64,000 nucleotides of DNA, taken from DASUCS01 sp041166745. Lineage in GTDB: Bacteria; Actinomycetota; Acidimicrobiia; Acidimicrobiales; JACDCH01. This document shows positions 9,464 through 17,640 of the stretch, in pieces; the first letter of the stretch is position 1, and each line of letters begins with the position of its first letter. The notes under the pieces are model-generated. The model searched no databases. It saw only the letters and a program-made list of their open reading frames with translations, and was not told the origin of the DNA. The position numbers and the translations under genes are program-made. The stretch is from the NCBI GenBank assembly GCA_041166745.1, contig JBEEGH010000002.1, positions 62,001-126,000 of the forward strand, read 5' to 3'.

Positions 9464-9551
9464 GACGAACAGGCAACCCCGGGGAAACCCGGGTGCGCGC
9501 AAAGCCACGGGCCTACGGGGACTCGCTCCCTACTGGCAGCCGGGCTACCGA
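9464..9551 (+). ncRNA. Cyclic-di-GMP-I (GEMM-I) riboswitch
   Basis: The leader of the CAP-domain gene carries the class hallmarks in order. These are AGGCAAC (9471-9477), a P2 hairpin of CCCGGG arms closed by a GAAA tetraloop (9477-9493), then GCGCAAAGCCACGGGCCTA (9496-9515, the GCAAAGC core), and CAGCCGGGCTACCG (9537-9550) closing P3 and P1. The GAAA loop and the CCTA receptor side match the known tertiary contact. The element ends about 4 bases before the AAGGGG ribosome-binding site of the gene at 9568 and no U-tract terminator follows, so control of translation initiation is the simplest model. Confidence 0.85.
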
Positions 9552-9567
9552 ATCGAAGGGGATCGCA

Positions 9568-10218
9568 ATGCGCACCATGCGCAAGCTGCTGGGAGCGGTG
9601 TTCGGGGCAGTTCTCGTGTCCGCTCTGCTCGTACTCGCCAACCCCGTGCCGGCCAACGCGGCCGACAGCGGAGCCGAGGCGGCGTTCGTCGCCAAGATCA
9701 ACGGCGTTCGCCAGTCTCATGGCTTGGCTCCTCTTGCCGTCTACGGCGAGCTCAGGAACGTGGCCCGGCCCTGGACCGACCAGATGGTCGCGAACGGCGG
9801 CATCTCACACAACCCGAACCTCGCGGGTCAGGTGTCCGCCAACTGGACGAAGCTCGGCGAGAACGTCGGCGTCGGCTCCGACGTCGACTCGTTGATGAGC
9901 GCCTTCGTGAACAGCCCGGCGCACTACGCCAACATCGTGGATCCGGCCTACAACTACATCGGTGTCGGCGTGAGCTACGACTCCAGCGGCCGGATGTTCA
10001 CGACGCACGATTTCATGGCCCTGAACGACGATGCCGGGCCGGCGCCTGACCCCGCGCCAGCGCCGGCCCCGAAGCGCAAGGCCGACGCCGCGCCGCCGCC
10101 ATCCGATCCCGCCCCCGTCGCGGATGCTCCGGTCGAGCCGCCGCCTCCTCCGACGGCGCCCGCCACCTCGGGCCGCGTCCACACGGTGTTGACCGCGCTG
10201 CGCGCTGTTGGGAACTGA
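9568..10218 (+). CDS. Secreted CAP-domain (SCP/PR-1, YkwD-like) protein
   Basis: 216 residues from ATG 9568, chosen for the AAGGGG ribosome-binding site and the signal peptide directly after it (MRTMRKLLGAVFGAVL, cleavage near PANAADS). The CAP domain spans about residues 35-155, with ISHNPNLAG, GENVGVG and SPAHYANI giving the conserved His/Glu cavity residues. A proline/alanine-rich tail (PAPDPAPAPAP, PPPPP) follows and suggests wall or periplasm spanning. Expression is probably set by c-di-GMP through the riboswitch. Confidence 0.92.
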   Translation: MRTMRKLLGAVFGAVLVSALLVLANPVPANAADSGAEAAFVAKINGVRQSHGLAPLAVYGELRNVARPWTDQMVANGGISHNPNLAGQVSANWTKLGENVGVGSDVDSLMSAFVNSPAHYANIVDPAYNYIGVGVSYDSSGRMFTTHDFMALNDDAGPAPDPAPAPAPKRKADAAPPPSDPAPVADAPVEPPPPPTAPATSGRVHTVLTALRAVGN

Positions 10219-10237
10219 TCGCGCCACACTGGCTTGA

Positions 10238-11173
10238 GTGACAGCAGTCATCGAGGCTCGGGGCCTCACTCGCTCGTTCGCCACCGGGATCGCTCTCGAC
10301 GACCTCACGCTCGACGTGCAGCCGGGCGAAGTACTCGCGCTGCTCGGACCGAATGGCGCGGGGAAGACCACGACCGTTCGTCTCCTGAACGGCGTGCTCG
10401 ACCCCGACCGCGGCGAAGCACGCGTTCTCGGGCTCGACCCGACCAAGCACGGCGACGAGATTCGCCGGCGCACCGGGGTGCTGACCGAGAATGCCGGACT
10501 CGATGAACGCCTGACCGCTCGGGAGAACTTGTTGTTCGCGGCGCGCATCCGCGGCCTTGGTCGGGCCCACTCGAACGAGCGAGTCGACGAGCTGCTCGGC
10601 CGCTTCGGGATGATCGACCGCGCCAACGACCAGGTGCAGGGCTTCTCCACCGGGCAACGCAAGCGTCTCGCGCTGGCTCGCGCCCTCCTGCACGATCCCG
10701 AGGTGCTCTTCCTCGACGAGCCCACGTCAGGGCTCGATCCCGCGGCGACCCGCGATGTCGTCGAGCTCATCGGTTCGCTCGCCACAGAGCACGGCCGCAC
10801 CGTCATCGTGTGCACGCATTTCCTGGGTGAAGCAGGACGGCTCGCCCACCGCATGGCCGTGCTGCATCGCGGCCGGCTACAGGCCTTTGGGCGCCCCGAT
10901 GAACTCGCGGCGGAGCTGTGGGATGGCCTCGAAGCCGACGTCGACCTCGGGGCGCCCATCGACGACCGCACCCTCGCGTTGGTACGCGACGTCGACGGCG
11001 TGACCGCCGCCTCGCCGACGGCCGATGGCGCGCACCTTCGCGTGCGTGATCGCGAAGTGCTCGCCGTCGTGGTCGCGACGCTTGTCGGACGAGAGGTGCC
11101 CGTCTACAGCGCGGTGCCGCGTACACCGACGCTCGAAGACGTGTATTTCGCGATCGAAGCGGGGTTCACGTGA
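10238..11173 (+). CDS. ABC-2 type transporter ATP-binding protein
   Basis: 311 residues, GTG start. Walker A GPNGAGKTTT, signature STGQRKRLALARAL, Walker B LFLDEPTSGLDP and H-loop CTHFLGEA are intact. The C-terminal ~90 residues are the usual DrrA/NatA-type tail. It overlaps the permease gene by four bases (GTGA). Together they form a one-ATPase, one-permease exporter; the substrate is not evident. Confidence 0.93.
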   Translation: MTAVIEARGLTRSFATGIALDDLTLDVQPGEVLALLGPNGAGKTTTVRLLNGVLDPDRGEARVLGLDPTKHGDEIRRRTGVLTENAGLDERLTARENLLFAARIRGLGRAHSNERVDELLGRFGMIDRANDQVQGFSTGQRKRLALARALLHDPEVLFLDEPTSGLDPAATRDVVELIGSLATEHGRTVIVCTHFLGEAGRLAHRMAVLHRGRLQAFGRPDELAAELWDGLEADVDLGAPIDDRTLALVRDVDGVTAASPTADGAHLRVRDREVLAVVVATLVGREVPVYSAVPRTPTLEDVYFAIEAGFT

Positions 11174-11973
11174 ACTGGTCCGCGATTCGTGCCGTCATGG
11201 CGAAGGACCTCACCGCTGTGCGGCGGTCGAAGGCAGTCGTACTGCCGATGCTCCTCGTTCCGTTCCTGTTGCTCGTCGTGTTGCCGCTCATCATCGGCAT
11301 CGCCGCTCGCTCGCAGGATCATTTCGACTTGTCGCGCTTTCTCGACAACATTCCCGGCGACCTCGCCCGACCGATCCTCGCGTTGCCGCAGCGCGAGCAA
11401 CTCATCGTCTTGGTGAACGGGTACCTGCTGGCTCCGCTCTTCCTCATCGTCCCGCTGATGGTGTCTGCGGTATTGGCCGCAGATGCGTTCGCGGGCGAGA
11501 AGGAACGCAAGACGCTCGAGTCGCTCCTGCACCTGCCGCTGGCGGATCGCGACTTGTTCGTCGCCAAGCTGCTCACGGCGTTCGTTCCCGCCGTGCTCAT
11601 TTCGTGGATCGGGTTCTTGTGCTTCGCAATCGTCTCGAACACGGTGGCGTGGCCCGTGATGCACCGCATTTTCGTGCCCACCAAACTGTGGGTCGTCGTG
11701 ATCTTCTGGGTTGCGCCCGCGGTTGCCGCCCTCGGCCTCGCGGTCATGGTGCGGGTTTCGGCACGAGCCCGCACGTCGCAAGAAGCCAACCAACTCGGCG
11801 GCGCGGTGATCCTGCCGCTGATCTTCCTCGCGGTCGGCCAGTCGACGGGATTGCTGCTCGTCGACATCCCGATTGCCGTGGCGATCGGTGCTGTCGTGTG
11901 GATCGTCGCCCTGGTGTTGTGCGCGCGCGGTGCGCAGCGTTTCACCCGCAATCAGCTCGCGACCCGGTTGTAG
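11170..11973 (+). CDS. ABC-2 type transporter permease
   Basis: 267 residues, GTG start overlapping the ATPase stop. About six membrane segments, a large external loop after the first, and the cytoplasmic FAGEKERKTLESLLHLPL motif typical of NatB/ABC-2 permeases (coupling helix region). It partners the preceding ATPase. A 43-base hairpin follows and separates it from the convergent small ORF at 12031. Confidence 0.9.
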   Translation: MNWSAIRAVMAKDLTAVRRSKAVVLPMLLVPFLLLVVLPLIIGIAARSQDHFDLSRFLDNIPGDLARPILALPQREQLIVLVNGYLLAPLFLIVPLMVSAVLAADAFAGEKERKTLESLLHLPLADRDLFVAKLLTAFVPAVLISWIGFLCFAIVSNTVAWPVMHRIFVPTKLWVVVIFWVAPAVAALGLAVMVRVSARARTSQEANQLGGAVILPLIFLAVGQSTGLLLVDIPIAVAIGAVVWIVALVLCARGAQRFTRNQLATRL

Positions 11974-11981
11974 CCCTCATT

Positions 11982-12024
11982 CTCGAGGCAATAGCGGGCG
12001 GTTACCGCCCCCTATTGCCTCGAG
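11982..12024. terminator. Bidirectional hairpin between convergent genes
   Basis: Arms CTCGAGGCAATAG (11982-11994) and its exact complement (12012-12024) enclose a second pairing GGGCGG/CCGCCC around TTA. That gives 13 + 6 base pairs with one C-C mismatch. No U-run follows on either strand. It lies between the ABC permease stop and the stop of the small ORF on the other strand, so it probably ends both transcripts. Confidence 0.7.
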
Positions 12025-12030
12025 TATCCG

Positions 12031-12120
12031 CTACTTGGCGAACAACGCGAACTGCAGGAGCGCCGCGCCGAAGATCAGTGCGAGCAGCAACGCCAAGGTG
12101 ATGGTGGTGCCCTTCCTCAT
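12031..12120 (-). CDS. 29-residue single-span membrane peptide
   Basis: ATG at 12120 overlaps the TGA of the upstream adenosyltransferase gene (ATGA), a standard coupling arrangement. The peptide starts MRKGTTITLALLLALIFG, continues as one uninterrupted hydrophobic helix through LLQFALF, and ends in a single lysine. Basic N-terminus plus about 22 hydrophobic residues predicts one membrane helix with the N-terminus in the cytosol. I do not recognise a family. The overlap, composition and following hairpin support a real gene. Confidence 0.6.
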   Translation of the reverse strand: MRKGTTITLALLLALIFGAALLQFALFAK

Positions 12121-12965
12121 CGACGAGTCCCCAATCGGATCGGCACGCTGTTGTCCTCTTCGTCGGTGAACGGTTCGAGGGTGATCGGATCGCCGGCATG
12201 CAGGCCGAGCTCGGTCGCCGCGGAGCCGCGGTCGACGCTCACGGCGAGCAGCCCGTACGAGTCCACGACGAGCCCGACCTCGCCCGTCTTCAGGGCGGCA
12301 TAGCTTTCGGCGCGACGGGCGGTGCGCTTCGTCTCTCCGAAACGCAACCCGATGCGATCACCCCACGACTCGATCTCGTCGGGGTCGACGTTCAGCTGCG
12401 CGTTGCCGAAGCGATCGACCCACAACACCTCAGCGATCACGCCTCCGTCTTCCTCGCGTGTGATCGGCATCAGCCCCGGGATCAACGTGACCGGATCGAC
12501 GAGGTCGCCCAGCTCGGCGAGGTCGACGCCCGTGCACAGATACGCGGCCGCGGGTGCGAACACGTCGCGTCCCGCGAACGTCGGGCCCGGCGCGGGCAGG
12601 TGGTAGTCGGTGTTGTTCAATGCGACCGCTCGACCGGCGCCGCCGACCATGGCGACAGCGGGCGCGAGCAACCCGTTGTCCGGCCCGACGAGAACCGACT
12701 CGCCGCCCCCCACTTCGACGGCGATGGCGCGTCGCGGTGTCGCGACGCCGGGATCGACGACAGCGAGCACCACGCCCGGCACGAGGTACTGCGCGCTGCG
12801 AGCCAGAGCCAAGCCCGCACCGCGGACGTCGTGCGGCTCGATGTCGTGAGTGAGATCGATCACCGTGACGTCAGGAGCGATCGAGCGGATCACCGACTTC
12901 ACGACACCGACGAATTCGTCGGTGAGTCCGTAGTCGGAAAGAAAGGTGACGGTGTCGTACGTCAT
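12117..12965 (-). CDS. S-adenosyl-L-methionine hydroxide adenosyltransferase (DUF62, SAM hydrolase)
   Basis: 282 residues. The N-terminal VTFLSDYGLTDEFVGVVK with YLVPGVVLAVVDPGV and LVGPDNGLLAPA is the signature of the family that uses water to split SAM into adenosine and methionine, related to fluorinases. The C-terminal half carries GNAQLNVD. The fluorinase-specific insertion is not seen. It is followed by the overlapping 29-residue peptide gene. Confidence 0.9.
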   Translation of the reverse strand: MTYDTVTFLSDYGLTDEFVGVVKSVIRSIAPDVTVIDLTHDIEPHDVRGAGLALARSAQYLVPGVVLAVVDPGVATPRRAIAVEVGGGESVLVGPDNGLLAPAVAMVGGAGRAVALNNTDYHLPAPGPTFAGRDVFAPAAAYLCTGVDLAELGDLVDPVTLIPGLMPITREEDGGVIAEVLWVDRFGNAQLNVDPDEIESWGDRIGLRFGETKRTARRAESYAALKTGEVGLVVDSYGLLAVSVDRGSAATELGLHAGDPITLEPFTDEEDNSVPIRLGTRR

Positions 12966-13001
12966 CAGCGGCGGCCCATCGGGTCGCCGACGGTATCGGG
13001 C

Positions 13002-13196
13002 TTACCCAGCCTCGGTGTACTGCTTGGACAGGTAGGCGTCGATGTCTTCCTCGCGGAGGCGGTACGACTTGCCGACTCGCACCGCTCGCAACTCGCCGGA
13101 CTTGATCAGGCGATACACCGTCATCGTCGACACCCGCAGCTGGTCAGCAACTTCGAGCACCGTCAGGAACCGAGCGCGCGCCTGGCTCTGCGCCAT
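13002..13196 (-). CDS. BldC/excisionase-like helix-turn-helix protein
   Basis: 64 residues from ATG 13196. A MerR-like winged HTH fills the chain (FLTVLEVADQLRVSTMTVYR, then GELRAVRVGKSYRLREEDI). It is one of the small DNA-binding proteins kept beside proC in actinobacteria (compare the gene next to proC in Mycobacterium). It follows proC by 74 bases on the same strand. The open frame extends upstream, but the conserved length favours this start. Confidence 0.88.
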   Translation of the reverse strand: MAQSQARARFLTVLEVADQLRVSTMTVYRLIKSGELRAVRVGKSYRLREEDIDAYLSKQYTEAG

Positions 13197-13270
13197 GGGA
13201 AACCCCTTCCTCCGCTGTGGGCACTGTACGCCCCTGTTGCTGATGTTGTCAGGGGGGACTTTGTGACCGT

Positions 13271-14062
13271 TCAGCCGCCCCGGCCGAGTTCTTTCGACCG
13301 TTCGGTCGCGGCCATGACGGCGTCGAGAAAGGCGGCTCGTACGCCCGCTTGCTCGAGGGCCCGGAGGCCGGCCACCGTGGTGCCGCCTGGGGACGTGACC
13401 GCGGCGCGAAGGGCCTCTGGGCCGTCTCCGGTCTCGGTCAGGAGTCGGGCGGCGCCCAACAACGTCTGATTGGCCAGCGTGGTGCTCACGTCGCGCGAAA
13501 GGCCCGCCAGGACGCCGGCCTCGATCAGGGCTTCGGCAACGAGGAAGACGTACGCCGGGCCCGAACCGGAGAGCCCCGTCACCGCGTCGAGCAGCTTCTC
13601 GGGAACGCGCACGACCACGCCGACCGCGGACAGAATCGATTCCGCCCACTCCAGGTCGTCGTCATTCGCTCGAGACCCAGCGGCGATCGCCGCAGCCCCC
13701 GCTCCGATCAGCGCCGGGGTGTTCGGCATGGCCCGCACGACGGGGACATCGCCGCCGAGCGCCTGTTCGAGCCGGGTGAGCGTCACGCCGGCGGCGATCG
13801 ACAGCACGCGATCACAGCCTGCCGCCGCGATCGCCGCGCACGCACTCGGCACGTCGTCGGGCTTCACCGCGACGACGGCGCCCTCGGTCTGCGCCGACCG
13901 ATCGAGCACCGCAACCCCGGGAAACCGCTTCGTGAGCTCCGTGCGTCGGTCGGCCAGCTTCTCGACGACACCGAGGTCTTCAGGCTGGGCCCAGCCCGCG
14001 GCGAGCAATCCGGCGAGCAGCGCTTCGCCCATACGGCCACCGCCCACCAGCTGGAGCTTCAT
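13271..14062 (-). CDS. proC: Pyrroline-5-carboxylate reductase
   Basis: 263 residues. Last step of proline synthesis, NAD(P)H-dependent. The N-terminal LVGGGRMGEALLAGLLAAGW Rossmann motif, VVRAMPNTPALIG, and the C-terminal signature TSPGGTTVAGLRALEQAGVR with LSGSGPAYVFL before it are all canonical. A 17-bp hairpin lies 15 bases upstream of the start. Confidence 0.96.
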   Translation of the reverse strand: MKLQLVGGGRMGEALLAGLLAAGWAQPEDLGVVEKLADRRTELTKRFPGVAVLDRSAQTEGAVVAVKPDDVPSACAAIAAAGCDRVLSIAAGVTLTRLEQALGGDVPVVRAMPNTPALIGAGAAAIAAGSRANDDDLEWAESILSAVGVVVRVPEKLLDAVTGLSGSGPAYVFLVAEALIEAGVLAGLSRDVSTTLANQTLLGAARLLTETGDGPEALRAAVTSPGGTTVAGLRALEQAGVRAAFLDAVMAATERSKELGRGG

Positions 14063-14077
14063 CCCCAGAGCGTAAAT

Positions 14078-14121
14078 GGCGCCCGGGATCTCCCCTTCCC
14101 CGATGGGAGATCCCGGGCGCC
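14078..14121. terminator. 17-bp perfect hairpin between ybjN-type gene and proC
   Basis: GGCGCCCGGGATCTCCC (14078-14094) pairs exactly with 14105-14121 across a 10-base loop. On the minus strand it follows the ybjN-type stop by about 40 bases and precedes the proC start by 15. There is no T-run after it. It may terminate the mshA-ybjN transcript or act in the proC leader. Confidence 0.6.
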
Positions 14122-14160
14122 AACGACCGTACCGGCGCTAAGACTGAAAAGCAATGAAAG

Positions 14161-14619
14161 TTATTGAAAGCGCGAGGCGAAGCCGATGCGCAGGGCGGGG
14201 CGGAAGAACTGCTCGACCCAGGCGTAGAGCGACCCGAGGATGCGATCGAGCTCGTCGTCGGTGATGGCTTCGTTGGCCAACTGACCGACGAGGAACACCG
14301 CGTCCTCCTGGCCGATGGCGAAGGCCGCGCCGTACAGCTTGAGGTTGCGACGCAGCAGGTGCTCGTAGAACTCCTGATGGTTCTCCTCCGGCGCCGGCAT
14401 CACGTAGGTCTCGTAGTGCAACGTGCGCTGCCGCAGTGTGAGCCAGATCGTGAAGGTGTCCTTCTGCTCACCCTTCATCCGGATGTACCAGCGACGCTCC
14501 CCTCCTTCCGCGCGATCGACTGCAGCGATCGTGGGGTTCTCGAGTCGCTCGCGCTCGGCCCACGCGTCGATGCGCGCTTCGAGCTCGTCGAGCTGCGTGT
14601 CGTCGTGCGGGTCAGGCAC
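14161..14619 (-). CDS. YbjN-type protein
   Basis: 152 residues. I chose GTG 14619 because it overlaps the mshA stop by eight bases and gives the expected length. The YbjN/type III chaperone-like fold is suggested by RRWYIRMKGEQKDTFTIWLT, LLRRNLKLYGAAFAI and AITDDELDRILGSLYAWVEQ. The mshA-ybjN pairing is conserved in actinobacteria (Rv0486-Rv0487 in Mycobacterium tuberculosis). Function is not established. Confidence 0.85.
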   Translation of the reverse strand: MPDPHDDTQLDELEARIDAWAERERLENPTIAAVDRAEGGERRWYIRMKGEQKDTFTIWLTLRQRTLHYETYVMPAPEENHQEFYEHLLRRNLKLYGAAFAIGQEDAVFLVGQLANEAITDDELDRILGSLYAWVEQFFRPALRIGFASRFQ

Positions 14620-15829
14620 AGTCGACGAGGGCGCGCGTCGTGAGATCGGAGTACAGCCGACGCAGACGAGCCGCAGTCGTGGACCACGTGAAGCCGCGGG
14701 CGTGCGCCGCTGCGGCATCCCCCATCGCGCTCGCGTTCGTACGATCTCGCAGCACCCGATCGATGCAGGCCGCAAACGCTTCGGGATCGCGACCCTCGAC
14801 GAGGAAGCCCGTGCGATCGTGCTCGACGAGCGTGCGTAGCCCGCCGACTGCCGCGGCCACCACCGGCGTGCCACAGGCCGCCGCCTCGAGCGCGACAAGC
14901 CCGAACGACTCTGACCGGCTCGGCACGACACACACATCAGCGGCTCGGTAATAGGTGGCGAGGCGGTAATGCGGTTGCGGCGGCACCCATCGGATGCGAC
15001 CGTCGACTCCGAGCTCTTCGGCCAGGAGACGAGCCTTCGTCGCCTCCGCGTCACCTTCCGGCCCGCTCGGCCCGCCGACGATGACGAGCTCAGCATCGCG
15101 ATTCTGGAGTTCGGCCAACGCGCTGATCGCAACGTCGACGCCCTTGAGCGGCTGGATGCGACCGACGAACAGCACCACCGGCCGGCCGTCGGCGGAGAGA
15201 CCGAGCGCGCGTTGCGCGCCGCGTCGATCGCCAGGAGAGAAGAACGCATGGATAACGCCCGGCGGCACGAGTTGGATGCGCTCGGCCGGCACGCCGTAGA
15301 GCCGACGCAGCTGTTGCGCTTCGGCCGGACACGACGCGGTGATCGCATCAGAACATCGCATCACGCTGAGCTCGGCATCGATGCGACGCTGCGGCTCGGC
15401 GTCACCTGTTTCCGCCTTCACGCGCGCCAGCGTGTGGAAGGTGGACACGAGTGGAATGTCGAGCTCGTGCTTCAGCGCGTGACCGGCAATCCCCGAGAGC
15501 CAGTAGTTGGCGTGGATCGCATCCACGTCGTTGACGGCCCGAAGGTCGGCGAGGACTCCCTGGGTGAACTCGTCGACGACCTCGGGCAGCCGCTCTTTGG
15601 GAAGGTCCGCGGGGCCGGCCGGAATGTGCACCACTCGAAAGCCGGGCTCGACATCGACGGCATCGGGCAGCTCGTCGTCCCACCGCCGGGTGTACACGGT
15701 CGACTGCACACCGGCCTGAGCGAGGGAAGACACCAGTTCACGCACATAGACGTTCATGCCACCGCTGTCGCCGATACCCGGCTGAACCAGCGGCGAGGTG
15801 TGCAGCGAGAGAACGGCCAACGTGCGCAC
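14612..15829 (-). CDS. mshA: D-inositol-3-phosphate glycosyltransferase (mycothiol synthesis)
   Basis: 405 residues, GT4 family. Transfers GlcNAc from UDP-GlcNAc to inositol-3-phosphate, the first step of mycothiol synthesis. GIGDSGGMNVYVREL, HANYWLSGIAGH, LVPPGVIHAFFSP, FVGRIQPLKGVDVAI and the EX7E-like SRSESFGLVALEAAACGTP are diagnostic. Its presence implies a mycothiol-producing actinobacterium. It overlaps the ybjN-type gene. Confidence 0.95.
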   Translation of the reverse strand: MRTLAVLSLHTSPLVQPGIGDSGGMNVYVRELVSSLAQAGVQSTVYTRRWDDELPDAVDVEPGFRVVHIPAGPADLPKERLPEVVDEFTQGVLADLRAVNDVDAIHANYWLSGIAGHALKHELDIPLVSTFHTLARVKAETGDAEPQRRIDAELSVMRCSDAITASCPAEAQQLRRLYGVPAERIQLVPPGVIHAFFSPGDRRGAQRALGLSADGRPVVLFVGRIQPLKGVDVAISALAELQNRDAELVIVGGPSGPEGDAEATKARLLAEELGVDGRIRWVPPQPHYRLATYYRAADVCVVPSRSESFGLVALEAAACGTPVVAAAVGGLRTLVEHDRTGFLVEGRDPEAFAACIDRVLRDRTNASAMGDAAAAHARGFTWSTTAARLRRLYSDLTTRALVDCA

Positions 15830-15904
15830 GACGAGGGTGAACGCTACCCGTCCCCTCTTGCATTCCAGTCCTCAGAGCCCGGTGAGCAGGCTCGGGGCGA
15901 GCGG

Positions 15905-16450
15905 TCAGGCTCGGCCGACAGCGAGGCGGGCCAGGCCCAGAACCTCATCGCGGGTTCCGCGTTGTCCGAACTTGAACACTTGCACGCTGATGACCTTGTC
16001 GCCCTTCGCGACGAAGACGAAGCCCTCGGCGGTCTTGAACAAGGCCCGATCGCCGAGGCCGCTGATCTGCTCCGTGTCGGCCTCACCGGCGAGTTGATCG
16101 AGCAGCGCGGCGCCACCCTGGGTGAAGACGCTGAACGACACGAAGGCCCCGTTGGCCACATCGGCGGTCCGGTCGGTTCCCTTGACACAGCCGAACGATG
16201 CCGCGGTCTTGGCGCTCGCCTCGCGACGCGTCACCGGTACCCCGATCACGGCCTTCACCTCGTCGTCGGTCAGCAAGCCGCACCCGTCGTCATTCGACGA
16301 GGACGGCGCGACCCCCGCCGACGACGATGAGGGCGATGCGCCGGATCCGGACGCCGTCGATGCTGCCGTCGATCCGCTGCCGCCACAGGCCGCCAGCACC
16401 GCAACGAGACAAACGATGGGGGCGAGCGCTCGCGCCGCGAACTTCGTCAT
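15905..16450 (-). CDS. Putative lipoprotein with Ser/Ala-rich linker
   Basis: 181 residues. Signal sequence ending in lipobox LAACGG (Cys at residue 22), then a ~30-residue Ser/Ala/Gly linker, then a domain starting DGCGLLTDDEVKAVIGVPV. This resembles DUF3558-type actinobacterial lipoproteins with a second cysteine (FGCVKG). Function unknown; exported and membrane-anchored. ATGA overlap with the XRE regulator upstream. Confidence 0.75.
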   Translation of the reverse strand: MTKFAARALAPIVCLVAVLAACGGSGSTAASTASGSGASPSSSSAGVAPSSSNDDGCGLLTDDEVKAVIGVPVTRREASAKTAASFGCVKGTDRTADVANGAFVSFSVFTQGGAALLDQLAGEADTEQISGLGDRALFKTAEGFVFVAKGDKVISVQVFKFGQRGTRDEVLGLARLAVGRA

Positions 16451-16842
16451 TGGATGGACTCCTGTACGTCGGGTTCGGCTGGAAGCGGGTCTTCGACGCC
16501 GTTCTCGTGACGAAACGACTCGTAGATACGCATGAGCGTCTTCTTCTGATCCTCGTTGATGTGGGGGTCGCGCCGGATCTCGGCCATGAGGTCGGAGGTG
16601 CTGTCCCGGGCGTCGAGGATGCCGGCCCGCACGTAGAGGGTCTCGGAGGAGATCTCCAGCGCCCGAGCCAACTGTTGGAGGATCTCGGCCGAGGGCTTGC
16701 GGAGGCCCCGCTCGATCTGGCTCAGGTAGGGATTCGAGATCCCCGCCATCTCGGACAGCTTGCGCAACGAGAGGTGGCCGACCCGGCGTTGGTCGCGGAT
16801 GAATTCACCCAAGTCACGCATTCGGGTCTCGAGGTCGGCCAC
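16447..16842 (-). CDS. XRE-family HTH regulator
   Basis: 131 residues from GTG 16842. An N-terminal helix-turn-helix (LSLRKLSEMAGISNPYLSQ, then IERGLRKPSAEILQQLARAL) of the SinR/Cro type is followed by an acidic C-terminal region with AEIRRDPHINEDQKKTLMRI, as in conserved actinobacterial regulators. It overlaps the lipoprotein gene by four bases, suggesting a joint function, but the target is not visible. Confidence 0.85.
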   Translation of the reverse strand: MADLETRMRDLGEFIRDQRRVGHLSLRKLSEMAGISNPYLSQIERGLRKPSAEILQQLARALEISSETLYVRAGILDARDSTSDLMAEIRRDPHINEDQKKTLMRIYESFRHENGVEDPLPAEPDVQESIQ

Positions 16843-16910
16843 GCCCCGAGGGTACGCGACCGCCGCGAGCGAATGGAAGCCTGGCGCGAGCGGCTGCGGA
16901 GCGGGGGCGG

Positions 16911-17630
16911 TTACAGACGCTGCGGGAGCGTGTCGACGAGCTCGGCGAACATGCGGCAGACATCGGGGTCGAACTGCGAGCCCGCCATCCGCTCGATCTC
17001 CTCCGCCGCCTTCTCCACGCCGAGCGAGGCGCGGTACGGCCGGTCGGTCGTCATCGCGTCGAAGGCGTCGACCACCTGGAAGACACGCGCCGGCAACGGA
17101 ATCTGTTCGCCCTTCAACCCTTCCGGATACCCCGCGCCGTCCCACATCTCGTGATGGCAGCGCACGATCGACGCCGCCGTCGTCATGAACGGGATTCCCT
17201 GCAGGATCTGGTAGCCGATGATGGGATGCGTTCGCATCACGCGCCACTCGGCGGCACTCAACGGGCCGGGCTTGTTCAGGATGCGCTCGGGCACGCCGAC
17301 CTTGCCGACGTCGTGCAGCAGGAATCCGTATTCGGCGTCGGGGTAGTCGCTGGCAACTCCGAGCGCTTGCATCAGCGTGTTGCCGTACACGCGGCAGCGT
17401 TCGAGGTGTTGACCGGTGTACGCATCCTTCGCCTCGACCACGTACGCCATCGAGCGCACGGTCTCGAGAAACGTCGTGCGCATCTGCACGAGGTTCTGCT
17501 CGAGTTGTTCAGCACGCTCCTTCTGACGGCGGTACAACTCACCGACGTCGACGGCGAAGCGATCGAGCTGTTGCTCCAACGACGCCGGGCTCGACATGCC
17601 GAGGTCGGGGAGCACTTCGTGTTCGGTCAT
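16911..17630 (-). CDS. HD-GYP domain cyclic-di-GMP phosphodiesterase
   Basis: 239 residues. An N-terminal coiled coil (about 20-60) precedes an HD-GYP domain (about 60-235) with GQHLERCRVYG, HDVGKVGVPERILNKPG, HPIIGYQIL, CHHEMWDGAGYPEGLKG and DAFDAMTTDRPY, so all metal ligands and the GYP motif are present. It hydrolyses c-di-GMP to pGpG/GMP. It follows a response regulator gene by 10 bases and belongs with the RsiG-like gene further up, so receiver input probably controls this enzyme in trans. Confidence 0.93.
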   Translation of the reverse strand: MTEHEVLPDLGMSSPASLEQQLDRFAVDVGELYRRQKERAEQLEQNLVQMRTTFLETVRSMAYVVEAKDAYTGQHLERCRVYGNTLMQALGVASDYPDAEYGFLLHDVGKVGVPERILNKPGPLSAAEWRVMRTHPIIGYQILQGIPFMTTAASIVRCHHEMWDGAGYPEGLKGEQIPLPARVFQVVDAFDAMTTDRPYRASLGVEKAAEEIERMAGSQFDPDVCRMFAELVDTLPQRL

Positions 17631-17640
17631 CAGCCGGCGC

